Made by a program: the position numbers and the translations under genes
Part shown: one piece after another, positions 25,601 through 40,600 of the stretch
Layout: each line of letters starts with the position of its first letter
Numbering within the stretch: position 1 is the stretch's first letter
Notes under the pieces: model-generated
The model's database searches: none
Told to the model about the DNA's origin: nothing
The model's input: only the letters and a program-made list of their open reading frames with translations
Origin: Xanthostigma xanthostigma
Lineage: Eukaryota; Arthropoda; Insecta; Raphidioptera; Raphidiidae
DNA: 64,000 bases
Direction of reading: 5' to 3'
Assembly: GCA_963575645.1 (NCBI GenBank)
Contig: OY754472.1
Span: 28,149,401 to 28,213,400 of the forward strand

Positions 25601-28600
25601 AATATATAACTAGCGGTCCCGCCCGGTTTCACCCGGGTGCAAAAGAACGAATGTGGAAGGGGGACATGAGTACAAACATTCATCTTAATTTACCGAGATG
25701 ATTGTTGTGTCCAAATTTCATGATGTTCGGAGTTGCCGTTCAAAAGCTTTTATCGGACGGACAAATTTTGAGTTACATTTTGCAACATTTTTCATTGATA
25801 CTCCGCTCCTATTGGTCATAGCGTGATATTATATAGTCTATACTCTATAGCCTTCCTCGATAAATGGGCTATCCGACAAAAAAATTTCAATTTGAACCAG
25901 TAGTTCCTGAGATTAGCGCGTTCAACCAAACAAACAAACTCTTCTATTAGTATAGATATAGCCGAATGCTGCCGTGTTTCATCACAATCTCGTGCGGAGC
26001 CGCGGGAAGCAGCTAGTTCTAAATATTGGTGAAACAAATTTTGAAATCAAATGAGTAGTCAATTTTGTATTCAGACATTGCAAAAGAAGTGTTACACAAA
26101 TTTTCACAGTGCCTCAAATACCAACCCATAAATGTTTGATAGCTCTCCTACTATTAGATATTTAGTGATAGGAAGCAAAATACACAAACATAACAAATAA
26201 AATTAATTGTTTAAAAATTATATGGTAATTTTCACGAGGGGAGGAGGGTCAGACTTCTAGTATACACATACCTATATAAATAAACGACACACACATTATA
26301 CACATTAGTAAACGCTGAACGAGCCCCATGTAGAGGATACCGAGCCTATTTTACATTTGTTTAATACTACAAGATTGACGTCATAGTAGGTAAACATGGC
26401 GGCTGGTGTTTTCGCGCCAACTGGTCCCATAAAACGATCACATTTAATTAAGTGAAATAAAAACTTCTGTGGACTAATATGGAGATCTGAATATTTTAAG
26501 ACAATATTTTAAAAATAGGGTGTAATAGCCAATTCATTTCGCGTATAATCAGCCTGTAAGAAAACCGTATCGCAAACTTTTGCGTGCCATAACAACGCTA
26601 TGATTAATTTGCGTTGTGTACCTAATTGTATGTTTTTTTGTTTTTAGTTTTGACACTCACGCAGCGTGGAGAATCAGTCAAGCAAATGTTAGTTATAAAT
26701 TGTGTCCCTCATATCCACCATTACTTTTGGTGCCGGCATGTATCACAGACGAAACTCTCGAGATGGTCGCCAAGTTTCGTAGCTCCAGACGTATTCCTGC
26801 AGCCGTATGGAGGTATGTTTTTTTTATAGTTTACGAACATAGCTTTGTTTGTATTATAATATCTATGTATATTTTTTCTTCGTTTGAACGTTTCAATGGA
26901 ATGGAATTTTTGTAAAATTGATAAAAATGTTATTTAAGGTGGTAGTGCTGTCGACTAGAGAGTTACTGCTCAGAATTAAATGAAACTTGGCATATTGGTA
27001 GATTTTAATATGATAATGAACCACCTAAAATTTCAAAAAGCTACAAAGAACAGCAAAAAAGTAATTAATATTAAACGTTCTTTGCATTTAACATTGAACC
27101 TTATGAGAATGTGTCTGAGCACACATTTGATACTTGTGGTATCGACAGTACTACCTTAACAATTACAATTATAACGGCAAGTTCGGTGGTATTTCAGTGT
27201 TCATGTAGCGTTGCAACGATATATTGAGAACGGATAATAACATTTCAATTGTCTTTTTATTTATTAGATATCGTGTCCATCGAGATAATAATTAATAAGA
27301 AATTATATTTATTAATGTACGACGTTTCGTCTATAGATTTAGACTTTTTCAAGTACAATAAAAAAAAATTAAAACAATAATTATATTCAAAGCAATGGCA
27401 CGTCAATCCGGTGTCAGAGAGGCAACCGGATGGCGAGTGGTAATCTGGGCCTTTGAGTGGTACAGAGCCCCCTGGTATCGGCCAAAGTGACCCCAAATGG
27501 ACAGGGGCGGCGATATGGGGGTGGGGCAAAATCGAAAAATTTTTGAAAAGGCAACCGGATAAAAATGCGGTTGCATTGAACGAAATACCCTTATTATATA
27601 ATAACATTTTTTTGCCAGCGGAAACACGCGGGCCGTTTTTGCATTAGCGAATATAAAAAAAAAAAAACTAAAAATTGTTCAAATCGGATGGCATTCGAAA
27701 TTTATACTGTCCTAAGTACAAATAATAGTGTGTATCAATGCCATCCGATTTTGATTAAATTTACCCCTATTTAGTCACCCCCCAAAACTTAATAACAATA
27801 AAAATAATGCCATATGCTGCATAAAATTGTTATTTCATGAGTTTTGGCTAAATAGGGGTAAATTTAATCGAAATCGGATGGCATTGATACACACTATTAT
27901 TTGTACTTAGGACTGTATAAATTTCGAATGCCATCCGATTTGAACAAGTTTTAGTGTGCTTTTTTTTACTTATTCTTGAAAAAATCGAAAAAAAGGGTTT
28001 TTCGGCGACTTTGATGGGTTGTTTCTCTGAAACTGCCCATCAGGATCGGATGGCAATTTTTTACCAACGTTTGATGGTGTCAATAAGTATGCTCACTAAT
28101 TTTGAAGCGGTTGCCTTTTCAGTTTTTTTTTTTTTTTTTATTCGCTAGTGCAAAAACGGCCCGCGTGTTTCGGCTGGCAAAAAAATGTTATTATACATAT
28201 AATTAGGGTATTTCCTTCAATGCAACCGCATTTTTGTCCGGTTGCCTTTTCAAAAATTTTTCGATTTTGCCCCACCCCCATATCGCCGCCCTTGTCCATT
28301 TGGAGTCACTTTGGCCGCTACCAGGGGGCTCTGTAGCATTCAAAGGCCCAGATTACCACTCGCCATCCGGTTGCCTCTCCGACACCGAATTGACGTGCCA
28401 TTGCTTTAAATATTATGAAAATAAACTAATTACTAACCATAGCAATTAACAAAAGTTAAGGTACATAAGACAAAAACACGGCAACAAGTTTATGTATACA
28501 TTTTTAAACAATAAAAATAAATAAAAATAAAAATTCGAAAGTTAGTTCAATTTCATAACATAGTTGTACTGACTACTTAAATTTTGAGTGTCTCTTCTAT

Positions 28601-31600
28601 AATTAACTAGCGGTCCCGTCCGGTTTCACCTGGGTAAAATGGGAAAGGGAGGAACATGAGTACACACATTCATCTTAATTTACTGAGATGAATGTTGTGT
28701 CCAAATTTCATGATCGGAGTTGCCGTTCAAAAGATTTTGTCGATAAAAAGCAGTATTTATACTTTTTTAAACTAATAGATTTTTTTTAATTAATTAAATA
28801 AAATTAAAATAAATTTAAATGTAAGCCTTAGAAGAAAGCAATGTAGGAAAAAAAATAAATAAAACTATTTTCGTCCAACGTGGGGCTCGCACCCACGACT
28901 CTGATATTGACAGTCACATGCTCTACCGATTGAGCCATACGACGTTGTGTACTCTAATACGCTAATATGAGTATATTTAGTTAGTGCATTTCACCTGAAT
29001 AGAAGCTTATTTTTGAGATACATTTTGCTACACTTTTCATTACTGCTCCGCTCCTAAAGGTCGTAGCGTGATATTATATAGCTTATAGCCTTCCTCGATA
29101 AATGGGCTATCCAACAAAAAAATTTTTTTTTTCAATTTGAACCAGTAGTTCCTGTGATTAGCGCGTTCAAACAAACAAACTCTTCAGCTTTATATATTAG
29201 TATAGATTAATAGAATTGTTTTTTCTAATAAAACACATTTCACTGATATTACGTTTCTTCCAATTTGACTCTTTATCTAATATTTGAACTTCATTAAATA
29301 GAAATTTATGTCGTATCGAAATGATGAGATGACAACGCGGTCTTATTATCACTTAATAAATTTATGTTTCTACAGTCCATTCTGTGTTGGTAAATTCTAT
29401 GTTTTAGTAACTGTTTTGTTTGCCCCACCTAGCACTTACTACATTCACAAGGTATTTTATAAATGATATTAGATTGATGAAAAATAGGTGTTGTATCTTT
29501 AAGATTTGTGAATAACCTGTCTAATTTATTTAAGTTATATAACACCAACTTGATATTTGTGTTAGAAAATAGTCTGTTGATCTTGTAGGACAAGTTCTTG
29601 ACAAATGGAAATCTAACATACATCTTGGTAGACTTAGTTCTCTTTTAGAAACAGTATCCAACGTGTTATTCAGGTGATTTTGGTCCTCTATAAACTTATT
29701 GATGCATGATGTTCTCAACTTTTTTAAAATTGTCATTATGGCAGTCTTGGTGACTTAATTTTGTTACCCTGTGTAACAAGCTTTTTATAACACTAATTTT
29801 CTGCTGTACTGAATGGTTTGAGCGATAATTCAGAAGTCTGCCTGAATAAGATGGTTTCATATACCAATTCGTTCTTAATTCTCCAGAAGCTGAACGTGTT
29901 ACTAATGTATCTAAAAATGGGATAGATTTATCAACTTCCATCTCCATAGTCAAATGGATCTTCTCATTAAACTGATTAAACCTTTGTAATAAGTCATCAA
30001 TATTATTATCGTACATTAATAAATATAATTTTTTGTCGACAATCCTGCGACTTTTCTTATTAATTGTCTTTTTATTATTTAGAATAATAAAAAAATGTTT
30101 AAAAACATGTTTATTGAAACTTAACCTAGATAACGGAAACAGTTAATGTATTTTGAGTAAATAAAAAAGCATAAGCAAGAACCCGTTTTTAATTAAACAT
30201 TTTTAGACAACCAAACTTTATGCTCTTTATTGTTCAGTTTTATAAAAAAAGTCGTCATTATAAATTCCACATAGATAAAATAAACATTCTTCTTTTAAAT
30301 TTTTAGACATACGGGAAACGGTGCTGTCATAGCGCGCTGCAGCCAACCGGAAGTTGGATGGCTTGGCTGGAGGTCTACCGAGGATGAAGATTTGATGCAG
30401 GCAATGGCTGATGCGTGTAACTTTGACCAAGGACCATGCTCTATGTTTGACGTTCATATGGATCCAAAACCGTTGTTGCAATTAACGTCAACGCAGCCAA
30501 ATAGTATCGAAGAAAATATGACCAACGGCAATACAGACATTTCACATAAAAAGGTCGGTCTATTTTCATTTTTTGTTGTAGTTTTTGAGTGAAAACGTTT
30601 GTTATACATATCCTATATTATGGGTGTGTTCCGAAATATATCCCAGTATACTGGCCAGTGCTAATGACGTTATAAACTGACGCCATACTGTTGATTCGTT
30701 CCGAAATATACTAGCCAGCGCGTTGATGTATTATTATTTTCCCTGTCTACAAAACGTAATTTTTTACTTTGTTGGGAAAACATTATTGCAAATAATAAAA
30801 TAAAAAATCCCACAAAGTCTGATGCACACACGCCCGGTTAAATATTTATGCTACGTCACATCTGTCTCACCAATACAATATGATGGCTTACCAGTACAAT
30901 TATGTGTTCGGATTCATGACGTTATTAGCACTGGCCAGTATACTGGGTTATATTTCAGAACATACCCCATATCACGTCACAAATAGACGTTTTGACGGCA
31001 AAAAAATCAGTTAAAACAGAAATTTTTGTTTCTGCATACCTATTTGCGTCTTGACGTTTCAATTAGTGATGCCACGAATAGTGATTTTGTCGAATATCCA
31101 ATATTCGGCCCCGTTCTCGGCCAAACATTCGTCGGTCGAATCTTCGGTAAAATATGTGTACATTTCACGGGTGACAGGTTACAACTTGTTTCAGTGGTAC
31201 GTGCGGCAGCAACGCGGTGCGGCGAAGGAATTTGTTTCATTTGCGAATAGATTGTATCACGACATTCATTAACCATTGTTACATCAAATTGTCCTTATTA
31301 CTAAAAATACCACTGTTTGTTCAACAAAAGCTTTACAAAATTGTATCATTTAATAGAAAATCGCAGATTTTTAAGTAATATGTGCGTTTTTTTTTCATGA
31401 TTTGAAATTCGATATTCGACCGAATAGTACACAACATTCGGCTGAATACCGAATAGTAGCCAAATATTCGTGGCATCTCTAGTTTCAATATTAAAAAAAT
31501 CGATGGAAAATATATTTTAGTTATGGCTATTTAAAAGGTACAATAAATATTAATAAAAATAAATTGCTTGTTCTTGCAGAAAGTTCTTATAATGGACGCA

Positions 31601-34600
31601 CGGTCATATACGGCTGCAGTAGCAAATAGGGCCAGGGGTGGGGGATTTGAATATTCGGAGTACTACAAGAGCTGTGAAATAGAATTCATGAATTTGGAAA
31701 ACATACACCGTATTCGCAAGAGTTTCTATGCAGTTAGACAGTTGTGCGCCTCTCCGGCTGATCAGCCAAAGTAAGTTTTTCTTCTTTCAGTTCTATAAAA
31801 GGTTTCATTGTGTCATAAAACCGAAAAAATAAACAGCGAGTCACAAAAAAGATTTTAAATAATTTTGATAAACATTGAACCACAAGATTTATGCATATTA
31901 CGATATTTTTATTTACAATAAACTTGCACTGGGGAACTATTTAGTGATGCCGTTTGTATGGTGTTTTTTTCCATGGCTCCTCGATAACAAGTCCCTGGTT
32001 CTTACGTTCTAATCTGAGAACTGGTGAAAGTACGGATATGATTTTATATTATGGAAAAATGACAAATTGGAAATAAGCCAAAAATATAACCTTGCGCTGT
32101 CGATGCACTAATTAGGAAGTTTCTATTTAATGAAAATACTAATCATAATGGTGTCATTATGACAAGGTAGCTTTAAATATACTTAAAAGTAATGTTTCAG
32201 TACCTTTAAATTCAACAGAGATTTTAAATTTCTTGTACGTCTGGTCGGCCATTATGACTTCACGCGGCACAAATTGTCATGTTAGTAATTATTATAACTA
32301 AGTAATAATATAGTAAGTTATGAATGTTAGATATATTTTAGGTGTCAATCTGCCTAATTGACATTACAATAATTTACACATCTTTTAATCTATTATCTTT
32401 TCAAGTAAAAAAATTGTCGACCAATTTTTCTCAGACCATATATTGACAAAAAATAATAAAAATATTTTTATTATTTTTTGTCAATATATGGTCTGAGAAA
32501 AATTGGTCGATAATTTTATTTACTTGAAGAGTTCTATTCAGACGTTAAATTTGAATCTATTCTCTTTTCCTTCATGACTTACTATATAGTTAGTTATTAT
32601 AAATGTGACACTTGTGTCGCATGACGTTACCCGCATTGTGAGCGGTGTAGCGCGGAAAAATCAAATTTCAACTTTAAACATAAGTGTTGTTTTCAAAGAT
32701 AAGTCAAAATTTCTTTTGACATTAATTTTTGAGGGCTATGAAGATTTAAAAAAGAGGAAAACTTCCTATTTATGTAGACATATAGCAAAATTAGTGTACC
32801 CTGACATGACTACGTCTCTGGTCAGATGTTTTTTGATGTTTTTTTTTAATATTTCAGTTGGTACAGCTTGTTGGAAAACACCCGATGGTTACATCACATG
32901 TCCGTATTGATGACGGCTGCGTGTCGATTAGCAGAAGTTGTGGAAAATGAAGGTCGTCCTGTACTGGTTCACTGCAGTGACGGCTGGGATCGTACACCAC
33001 AAATTGTGGCCCTGGGGCAATTACTACTGGACCCTTACTACCGCACTATCGAAGTATGTCTTGTCTATTATTAGTTATTACTCTTAATTTGGTGTCATTT
33101 GACAATAACAATTGTTAATAATAATGGCTTTTCGTCATTATTGTATCATGTAATATTTCTCTTATAAGATCTATGATGGTGATACACCAGGGCTGCCCAA
33201 CCTATTAGTAGGTGCAATCTACTTTTTTTTAAATAGTGTCATCGCGATCTACCAATATGCGGAAAAAAAAAATAAAAATCGCTTTTATAACGTTGCAAAT
33301 ATGGAAAGTGTTTATTAAACATTTAAGGAGGTTGAGCCGTTTTACGAAGATAATGAAAAAAATCTGAAATAAAGTTTTTTAATAGATTTTTTTATGACAA
33401 AATTTTCTGTAAAAAATCCAAAATCATTAGGAGATTTATAAAGTTAAAATTTAAAAAAAACTTTTACATGTAGTCTTATGGAAAATATGTCAACCTAGCA
33501 TGCAAATTGTTCATTTTAATTTTTTGCAAATAACCAAATAATGTCAGCAGTACCGAAAACTAACTATGTAAAGTATCGATGTCTTACGCATATTTTAATA
33601 TTTTTTCCAATTTAATTAGGAGACTTTTAATCAATAAAAAAAATCATTAAACTTTAGCACTTTTCGATTATGGACTTTTATTTTTGACAGTTTTAACAAT
33701 TTTAACTGAATTTTCAACTTTTTAATGATTTAATTTTAATTTTTATTACTTCTAATTTCTTTTTTTAATTATTTACTGTAAAAAATATGTAAAATACAGA
33801 TATTTAAATAAATTTATTTTTTTTAACCTAACTTTGTACAAAAAATTTAAAAGTTAGAAATTATTAATTAATATTTAAAAAAAATATTTATTTATGCTTT
33901 TATGGCAATAATATTATTAGTATCATCGACTTATAACCTTTTGTAAAAATTTATTATGGAAAAGTTCCCATTTAGAATTCGACTTACTTTTGAATGGGAC
34001 TGTAACGGATCAACCTCCTTAAGTGGGAACAAAAATTATACAATATCGAGTATAGTCATATAAAAAAATAAAGAAACAAAATTAGGAATATAAAGTAATT
34101 TTAATGAGATCGCTGATACTGTCCAATTTGAATAAAAATTTCACTATACTTCGATTTAGTTTGAAAATTGAATTTTTCGATGTTAGAATAGATAAAGTAT
34201 AAAGATTTACTTAAAATTACGCCGCGATCGACTGGTTGGGCACCCCTGTGATAGACTGTCGATGACCTCAGCAGTTGAACGTAATTGCAATTAACTCAAA
34301 TTTGGCACGTGCTATCATTCTGAAATTTTAACAGAGCTTTTAGATATTACAGTTTTATATAAAATGTTCTAATTCCTACGAATAGTGATCACTTTTATAT
34401 CTACTAGAAGTATATCTACTAGAAGTATTACAGTTAGCCCAAATATGAACGAATTTCAGAACATCACTTTTTTTTCCTGTCTGCTTCACGTGAAATGCCT
34501 CAACTGTTAGATATTACAGTTTTATATAAAATGTTCAAATTCCTATAAAAAGTGATTAACAAATGAACTACATAACTTAATTTCTGTTTCACATGTAGGA

Positions 34601-37600
34601 ATGGACACTCTGTATATTGATCATATTGCAATTATAATTTTTCTTTTTTTTTTGTAGGGTTTCCGAGTGCTTTGCGAGCGCGAATGGTTAGATTTTGGCC
34701 ACAAGTTTGCCGATCGGTGTGGCCATACCGTAGAGAAAAAGGACTGCAATGAATGGTGTCCTGTATTTCTCCAGTGGCTTGATTGCGTACATCAGTTGGT
34801 GATTCAGTTTCCGTGCTGTTTTGAATTTTCACAAACATATCTGGTAAATTTTTCTTTTTACGAATTATTGTTCACCTTGCCAAGTCCTGAATATTATTAA
34901 ATCTTTAAACTATTTCATTTAAATTAGATATTGTGTCAATCGTGATAACAAATTAAGAAAAAATCGCAGGTATGAGGACAAAAATATTAAATTATAGGGT
35001 ATATGCATGTAACTTCTATTTAGTTTAAATGTTATTTTTTGTAATCTTTATTGCAATTAATTAAACTCTAAATAGTTTTTTCTTTTTAAATTTTTGCTAA
35101 ATAATAAATATTAATTAAACAAAAATGCAATAAATACGTGCAAAATATAAAATATGGAAACGCAATGCTATTGATTCGACCGTACTGTGACGTCAAAAAA
35201 CACGTAAACATAATATGGTTGCCATAGAATTATTGCCTCTTTTCCAATACAAAATTTAAACAAAACTGTTGACATGCTATATGACGTCACAGATCTCTCT
35301 CGCAAAAATGGCGCGTTTGAATAATCAAAATAGCTTGCCCAAAAAGAATATTTATTTTTTAATTCAATAAGAATGTTTTAATGAATTTGATAACTTTTAA
35401 TATGAAAATAATTATTGATTTTAAATATTTTCAAAAATTGTGCATATACCCTATTGCTATGGTTAGTAATAAGTGTTGATTTTTATAATTATTGTTATTT
35501 ATTTTTCTATACTTGAAAAATTCTAAATCTATAAACGAAACGTCGTAAATTAAATAAATCTAATATTTTTGTCCTCATGCCTGCGATTTTTTCTAAATAT
35601 GGGCTTTATTTAACTTCACGTTCTATTTGTTTCAAATCTTGCGACCGACTTCTCGCGTACTTTCCGTTATCCGATTGAATTGAAATTTTGCACACATGTG
35701 CAGTAACTAGCTAACCGGGCGGGCTGGCTTTCCTCTGGGTGTAAATCGCCGTTTCAATGTTCACCCACTGTCCAGGAGCATGTACGGTAGTACATCAGAC
35801 AATAATTGCCCAGTGTCTTCGTGCCTGAAGATGCAAAATAAATTCTTAACATTAAAAAAATGACTTGAAAACCATCCATTGGATTGCTCTTTTGTAAGAT
35901 CTTTGTTTGTATTTTTTCAGGTAAAATTGGCTCAACATACATATTCGAATCTTTTTGGAAACTTTTTATGCAACACAAAACAGGAACGCGTTACAGAAAA
36001 AATCAACGACAGCACATTTTCTGTTTGGCCATTCTTGAATTATAGTTCATTTAAAAATAATTTGTACACAAAACCTCAGTCGGATAAAGATAAAGTCTTG
36101 TGGCCGTCTTGTTACGTTAGGGATTTACAACTGTGGTCGGAAGTATATTTAGGATCGCTCGAAGTCAGTGCCTCAACGGAAATGTCAGCGCTTCGTAGCG
36201 CTTGTCTAGTCACGCCTGTTTTAACAGATACAGCTGCCAGTAATAGCGGAGGTACCAGTCCTTCATCTTCGACAATGACAAAAACGAGATCGTATAACGA
36301 TTTGAAAGATGCTACCGAAACGAGTCTCGGACAACAACGGCGATCCAGCGATCCCAGTTTGGGTATAGATACAGTGTACGTATGTTTTCTTTATTTCAAC
36401 GTAGCGCTTATATATATATGCAGGTGTTCGGAAAGATCATATGTGTAATGCTATTCTTTAATAGGGACCACGAAGTCTGTAATCAGGAGACCTAGCTTCC
36501 TATGCTTGCTGTGTTTCGAGACGGACCTTTTTCTGGTGCTGTTATCACTAGCTGGAAAAACTTAGGTTCTTTTCACCTGTTTTCGCCATAGTTACCAAAG
36601 CTGTTTAACTTCACAGACACTACACACATGTAAGCCATGAACGTTTGTGCGTTATCCAGTAGTTGACGCCATATTGGTTCATGCGACAGAATCAGTCTCC
36701 TGGTTACAGACTTAGTGATAGGCACGTAGAACAGTTACGGGGAGCTGTAAGTACTCCTTGGTTTTTTAAACTAAGTGTCTATAATGTATGCATTTAATTT
36801 CTAAAGACCTTTTTAGAAATTATATGTAGCTAGAATTTAATCAGTATATTTTTCGCTTACAGAAAAATAACTAGCATTTCAATCTCGGATGACAATTCGG
36901 TGGATGAAAATGATGAACCGTTGGCATCGGTAATAATTCCATCCGTTTCAATCGATCATAGTGAGACACCGTCCCCGGTACCTTCAAACGGTCATGCGAA
37001 TGAAATTATAACGGATAAAAACATAGACATGTTGTCAATGAAATTGAGCGGTGTTATCGATAATGGGCATGATTATAACTTACAAATTAATGGAAAATTA
37101 GAAATAAATGGAAACGGTATAGTGGCGACGGATGATTCCGATAACGAAGACACAACTGATCCAACGTCTGATGTTACTTTGTGTGCTAGTCCTATTGTTT
37201 CTTCGGCAAGTAGCGCCGTCATTAATGGTTCATCTATTGACACTCAACAAACTGTCCAAACTACGCCCAAACTGAATGGAGCATTAATTAAACAATCGGT
37301 TGAGACATCAACCGAAACTCTAGTGGCTGAAAATGGAGTTATTAGCAATACTACCGATGGGTAATTACCGAATGTTTTAATTTTTATCAAATTTTGGTTT
37401 ATGATCATTTTGGAATTTTTTTATAAACCGTATTTTTGTTATAGTATTGAAATAAATGAAGAAAATCAAGCTGAAGTAACTTCTAATACGGAATCCAATG
37501 GATCTTGTAAAGTTTGTGATTACAGTCGGAAATTTGTAGACAAATACGGGTAATTATATTCATCATCTCTCATAATGGCTTAAGGTTATACGCTCTCGAC

Positions 37601-40600
37601 CGTATTAGTAAAAACTGCGTCCGTATTTTGTTGTAACAAAAAAATGTTATATGACTTGGTAAATTTATTATTTCTTATGGAAATATTATATCCTGTTGAT
37701 CATAGCTTTATTTTTTAATATTTAAGAAATAATATTTAAACATTTGACATAATATCATAAAGTTGGGACTTTAGCAGTATATTTAATTAAATCCAGTGTA
37801 CACGAATGATTTTATCTTACATTTTGATTTTAAAAACCTTTGAACCGTTAGACGTATAGTTTTTGAGTTGTTGGATATTAAATGCAGTTTTTAATACACG
37901 GTAAATGAGATAATATCCAATTTTCAAGTTTTAGTTATTAGCTACGTCAAAAAAATTATTTAATAAAAACAAAATTAATGAAAAACTTTTCGTGTAATCT
38001 GGTTTTCATGGTGACATAATTCAAATCTAGAAAATAGAGATTTTGAGAGTTGTTTCGAAAATTTTTAATTAATATTTCTCCAAAACTGCACGGGAAAGTA
38101 TAGTTTTTTTAATTTTTACGTTATCTAAAAGAGTCAAACTTTCGAATAATCAGTTTTTTAAAAATTTGTCTATAGCCAATTTGGTTTAATCTTATTTTTA
38201 TATACACTTCTGATCAGTCTTCTCATATATCATTGTGTTAAAAATCGCATTTTTAATAATTAATAACTTGAAAACTAGACGGTCAATGTTTTTTAAAAAA
38301 TGCAGTTGAATGTATGAGATATCCATAATTAACATATTAAAATTTCAGCGTATTATCTATACATTGCTCTATCGAGCGTATAACCTTAATTAAAATTAGT
38401 GAAATGTTTTTATATGGTTTTTCTTTATAATTTTTTTCTAGTCCAACGTACAGTGCTTCGACCAGTGGCAAAAACAGTCGGTACTCAACGCCTCCTTTAT
38501 ATTCTCGGCCACCCAGTCAACCTGTGACTCCCCTGGCGACTCCCGTATCGCAGCCAACACTGCAACATGTCGGAGTTCAAAACGGTGTACAGGCTCAAGG
38601 ACCGAGCGATGTTGATGGAATGGTTCCGCTGCACTGTAGTATTCAAAATCGGCTTGAAGAAATTATAGCAGAACATAAGGTTCAAATTGATACGGTAATC
38701 TGCGCATTGAATAGCAGGATAATGGGTCAACTGAGGAAAATCTTTGATTTCAAAGATGCATAAATGAATGCATACTTTAACTTTCGAGTATTTTGTAATT
38801 GTTCTGGGGATTTAAACGCCTTCAAATCAATGCTTTCAGAATTTGTACTTTTCCATCTTTGTGACATAGGTCATCCCATATAGAACATTATCCATGCTAC
38901 CGTTTATAGTTCAATTTAATTGTGAATAACAAGACTGCAAATGCTGTCAATATTGGTATGGTTTGTAATTGTTTTTGTACAATTTCGCTTTTTTTTTATC
39001 TTGGGTCAAAGGAATATTCTCATATCCTGCTTTCAATGTACAGATTTTGAGTAAAGAAAATATAATCTATCTGCATGTTAAAAAGTTCACCATTTTTTTG
39101 TTAGTACCATTAGTAAGTCTAAAACAACTAGCTGAAAAGAAATGAGAAAAATAACATTCTATATGGCGTAATATTATAGAGGCCTCCATACGTAATATGA
39201 ACACCATTTTTTTTTTGTATTGTATTAAATTATGCTTTTTGTAGTCGGTAATAGTATGGTTCGCTTAATGGAGCGACAAAGCAATGAAACAATGTAACGA
39301 ATACCTGTTCCAAACATAAAATCTATGCCGCTTATACAGTTCAGTTGATAAGTAGATTCCGATTTTAATAAACGTGAAAAGTTTTAAACTGAGAATTTGT
39401 GGATTTTTAGTGCCTCGAATGAAATGAGGAAAAAAAATGCTAAATGAGATCGCAACTGTCGGGGCCGCCATATTGGAAAAACGACGCAAAAAACAGTTTC
39501 TTCAAAATATCTCGCTTCGGATGGCTCGCGTGGCAAAAAATGCAGTTATAAAAATAAAACAATTAAATTTTCTATAAAATATCTCCTACACATCTTTGTG
39601 TCTTCAGCAGACTTGCGCATGCGCGAACGCTTTTAAGCAATTGCGCATGCGTCGTCAGTTTGCGGACGGTTTGGAGTCATTGTGCGAACATTATATATGT
39701 TCCAAGCAGCCACCATACGAACACGAAACCGTCACCCGCATGCGCAGTGGCTAAAATTAAACTGTTTGTATCGGTTTTGAAACACATATTAGCTACCTGC
39801 GCATGACTGTGACGATTTCGTGTTTCTCCTTGGAACATAATAATGATTTTTTCGTTTCATGAGCAGTCTAGATCTATCCAACAGATGTTTTATTTTTACA
39901 AACAGCGGTTGTTTTTCAAAAATAACTGTTACGCGATTAGACTTATTTTTATTTGTTTGTTTGTTAGCCAACGAATTTAATTATTGTTTCAGCATAAAGA
40001 AGAAGCGTTAGAGCGGGAACTGTACACAACTCGCATGGCCCTGATACAGCAAGTATGCCATCGGTGCAGCAACGGAGATCCCGATAGACACGATGAAACG
40101 GTGAGTTTTTTTGAACGCGTAGTTTCATAATTTTGACGTTTCAAGTTTTATACAGTGTAATATTGCCAAGAAAACACATATTTAAAGGAACAAGTGTACC
40201 AGTTCTTGAGTTCTTTCAACTAATGCTAAATTTTCACGTTTTATATTTGTGGATTTTTATCTTAAGGAAAATATACACTTAATGGCGTTTTTTAAGTGAT
40301 GTTCAATGAAAATATTCAAACAGTTGTGCTGGAAGGTGCGTAAATTGTGTTTATTTTTACTATAAAATCTAAACAACTTATATCGAAAGAATGTTCCTTT
40401 TTTTTTTAAACTACCAATTCATTTCAATTTATTATTTATTAATAATAAATTGAAAGTTAAATTGACACTTTTACCAGCTGTTAGTTTAGACGCTCTGATC
40501 GGGGGGGCTTCTTCAATTCAAGTTTTAGATGACGCACCTAATAATTGATAATAGAGAGTTTGTGAATGGTTGAGATCATCGAGATAATTTGGAACGAAGT

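Noticed and set aside
27257..28449. Proline/serine-rich ORFs repeated at 27.4, 28.2, 47.0 and 47.7 kb
   Set aside because: They are translations of the two arms of the 1-kb foldback in both directions, with no independent coding signal.
28872..28944. Functional tRNA gene
   Set aside because: Mismatched acceptor and anticodon stems and a non-Lys loop, despite good promoter boxes.
38524..38763. Stop at 38763 as an alternative C-terminus lacking the FYVE finger
   Set aside because: A good GTAATC donor precedes it and the next exons continue the coiled coil and finger in phase. A short isoform cannot be excluded but nothing supports it.
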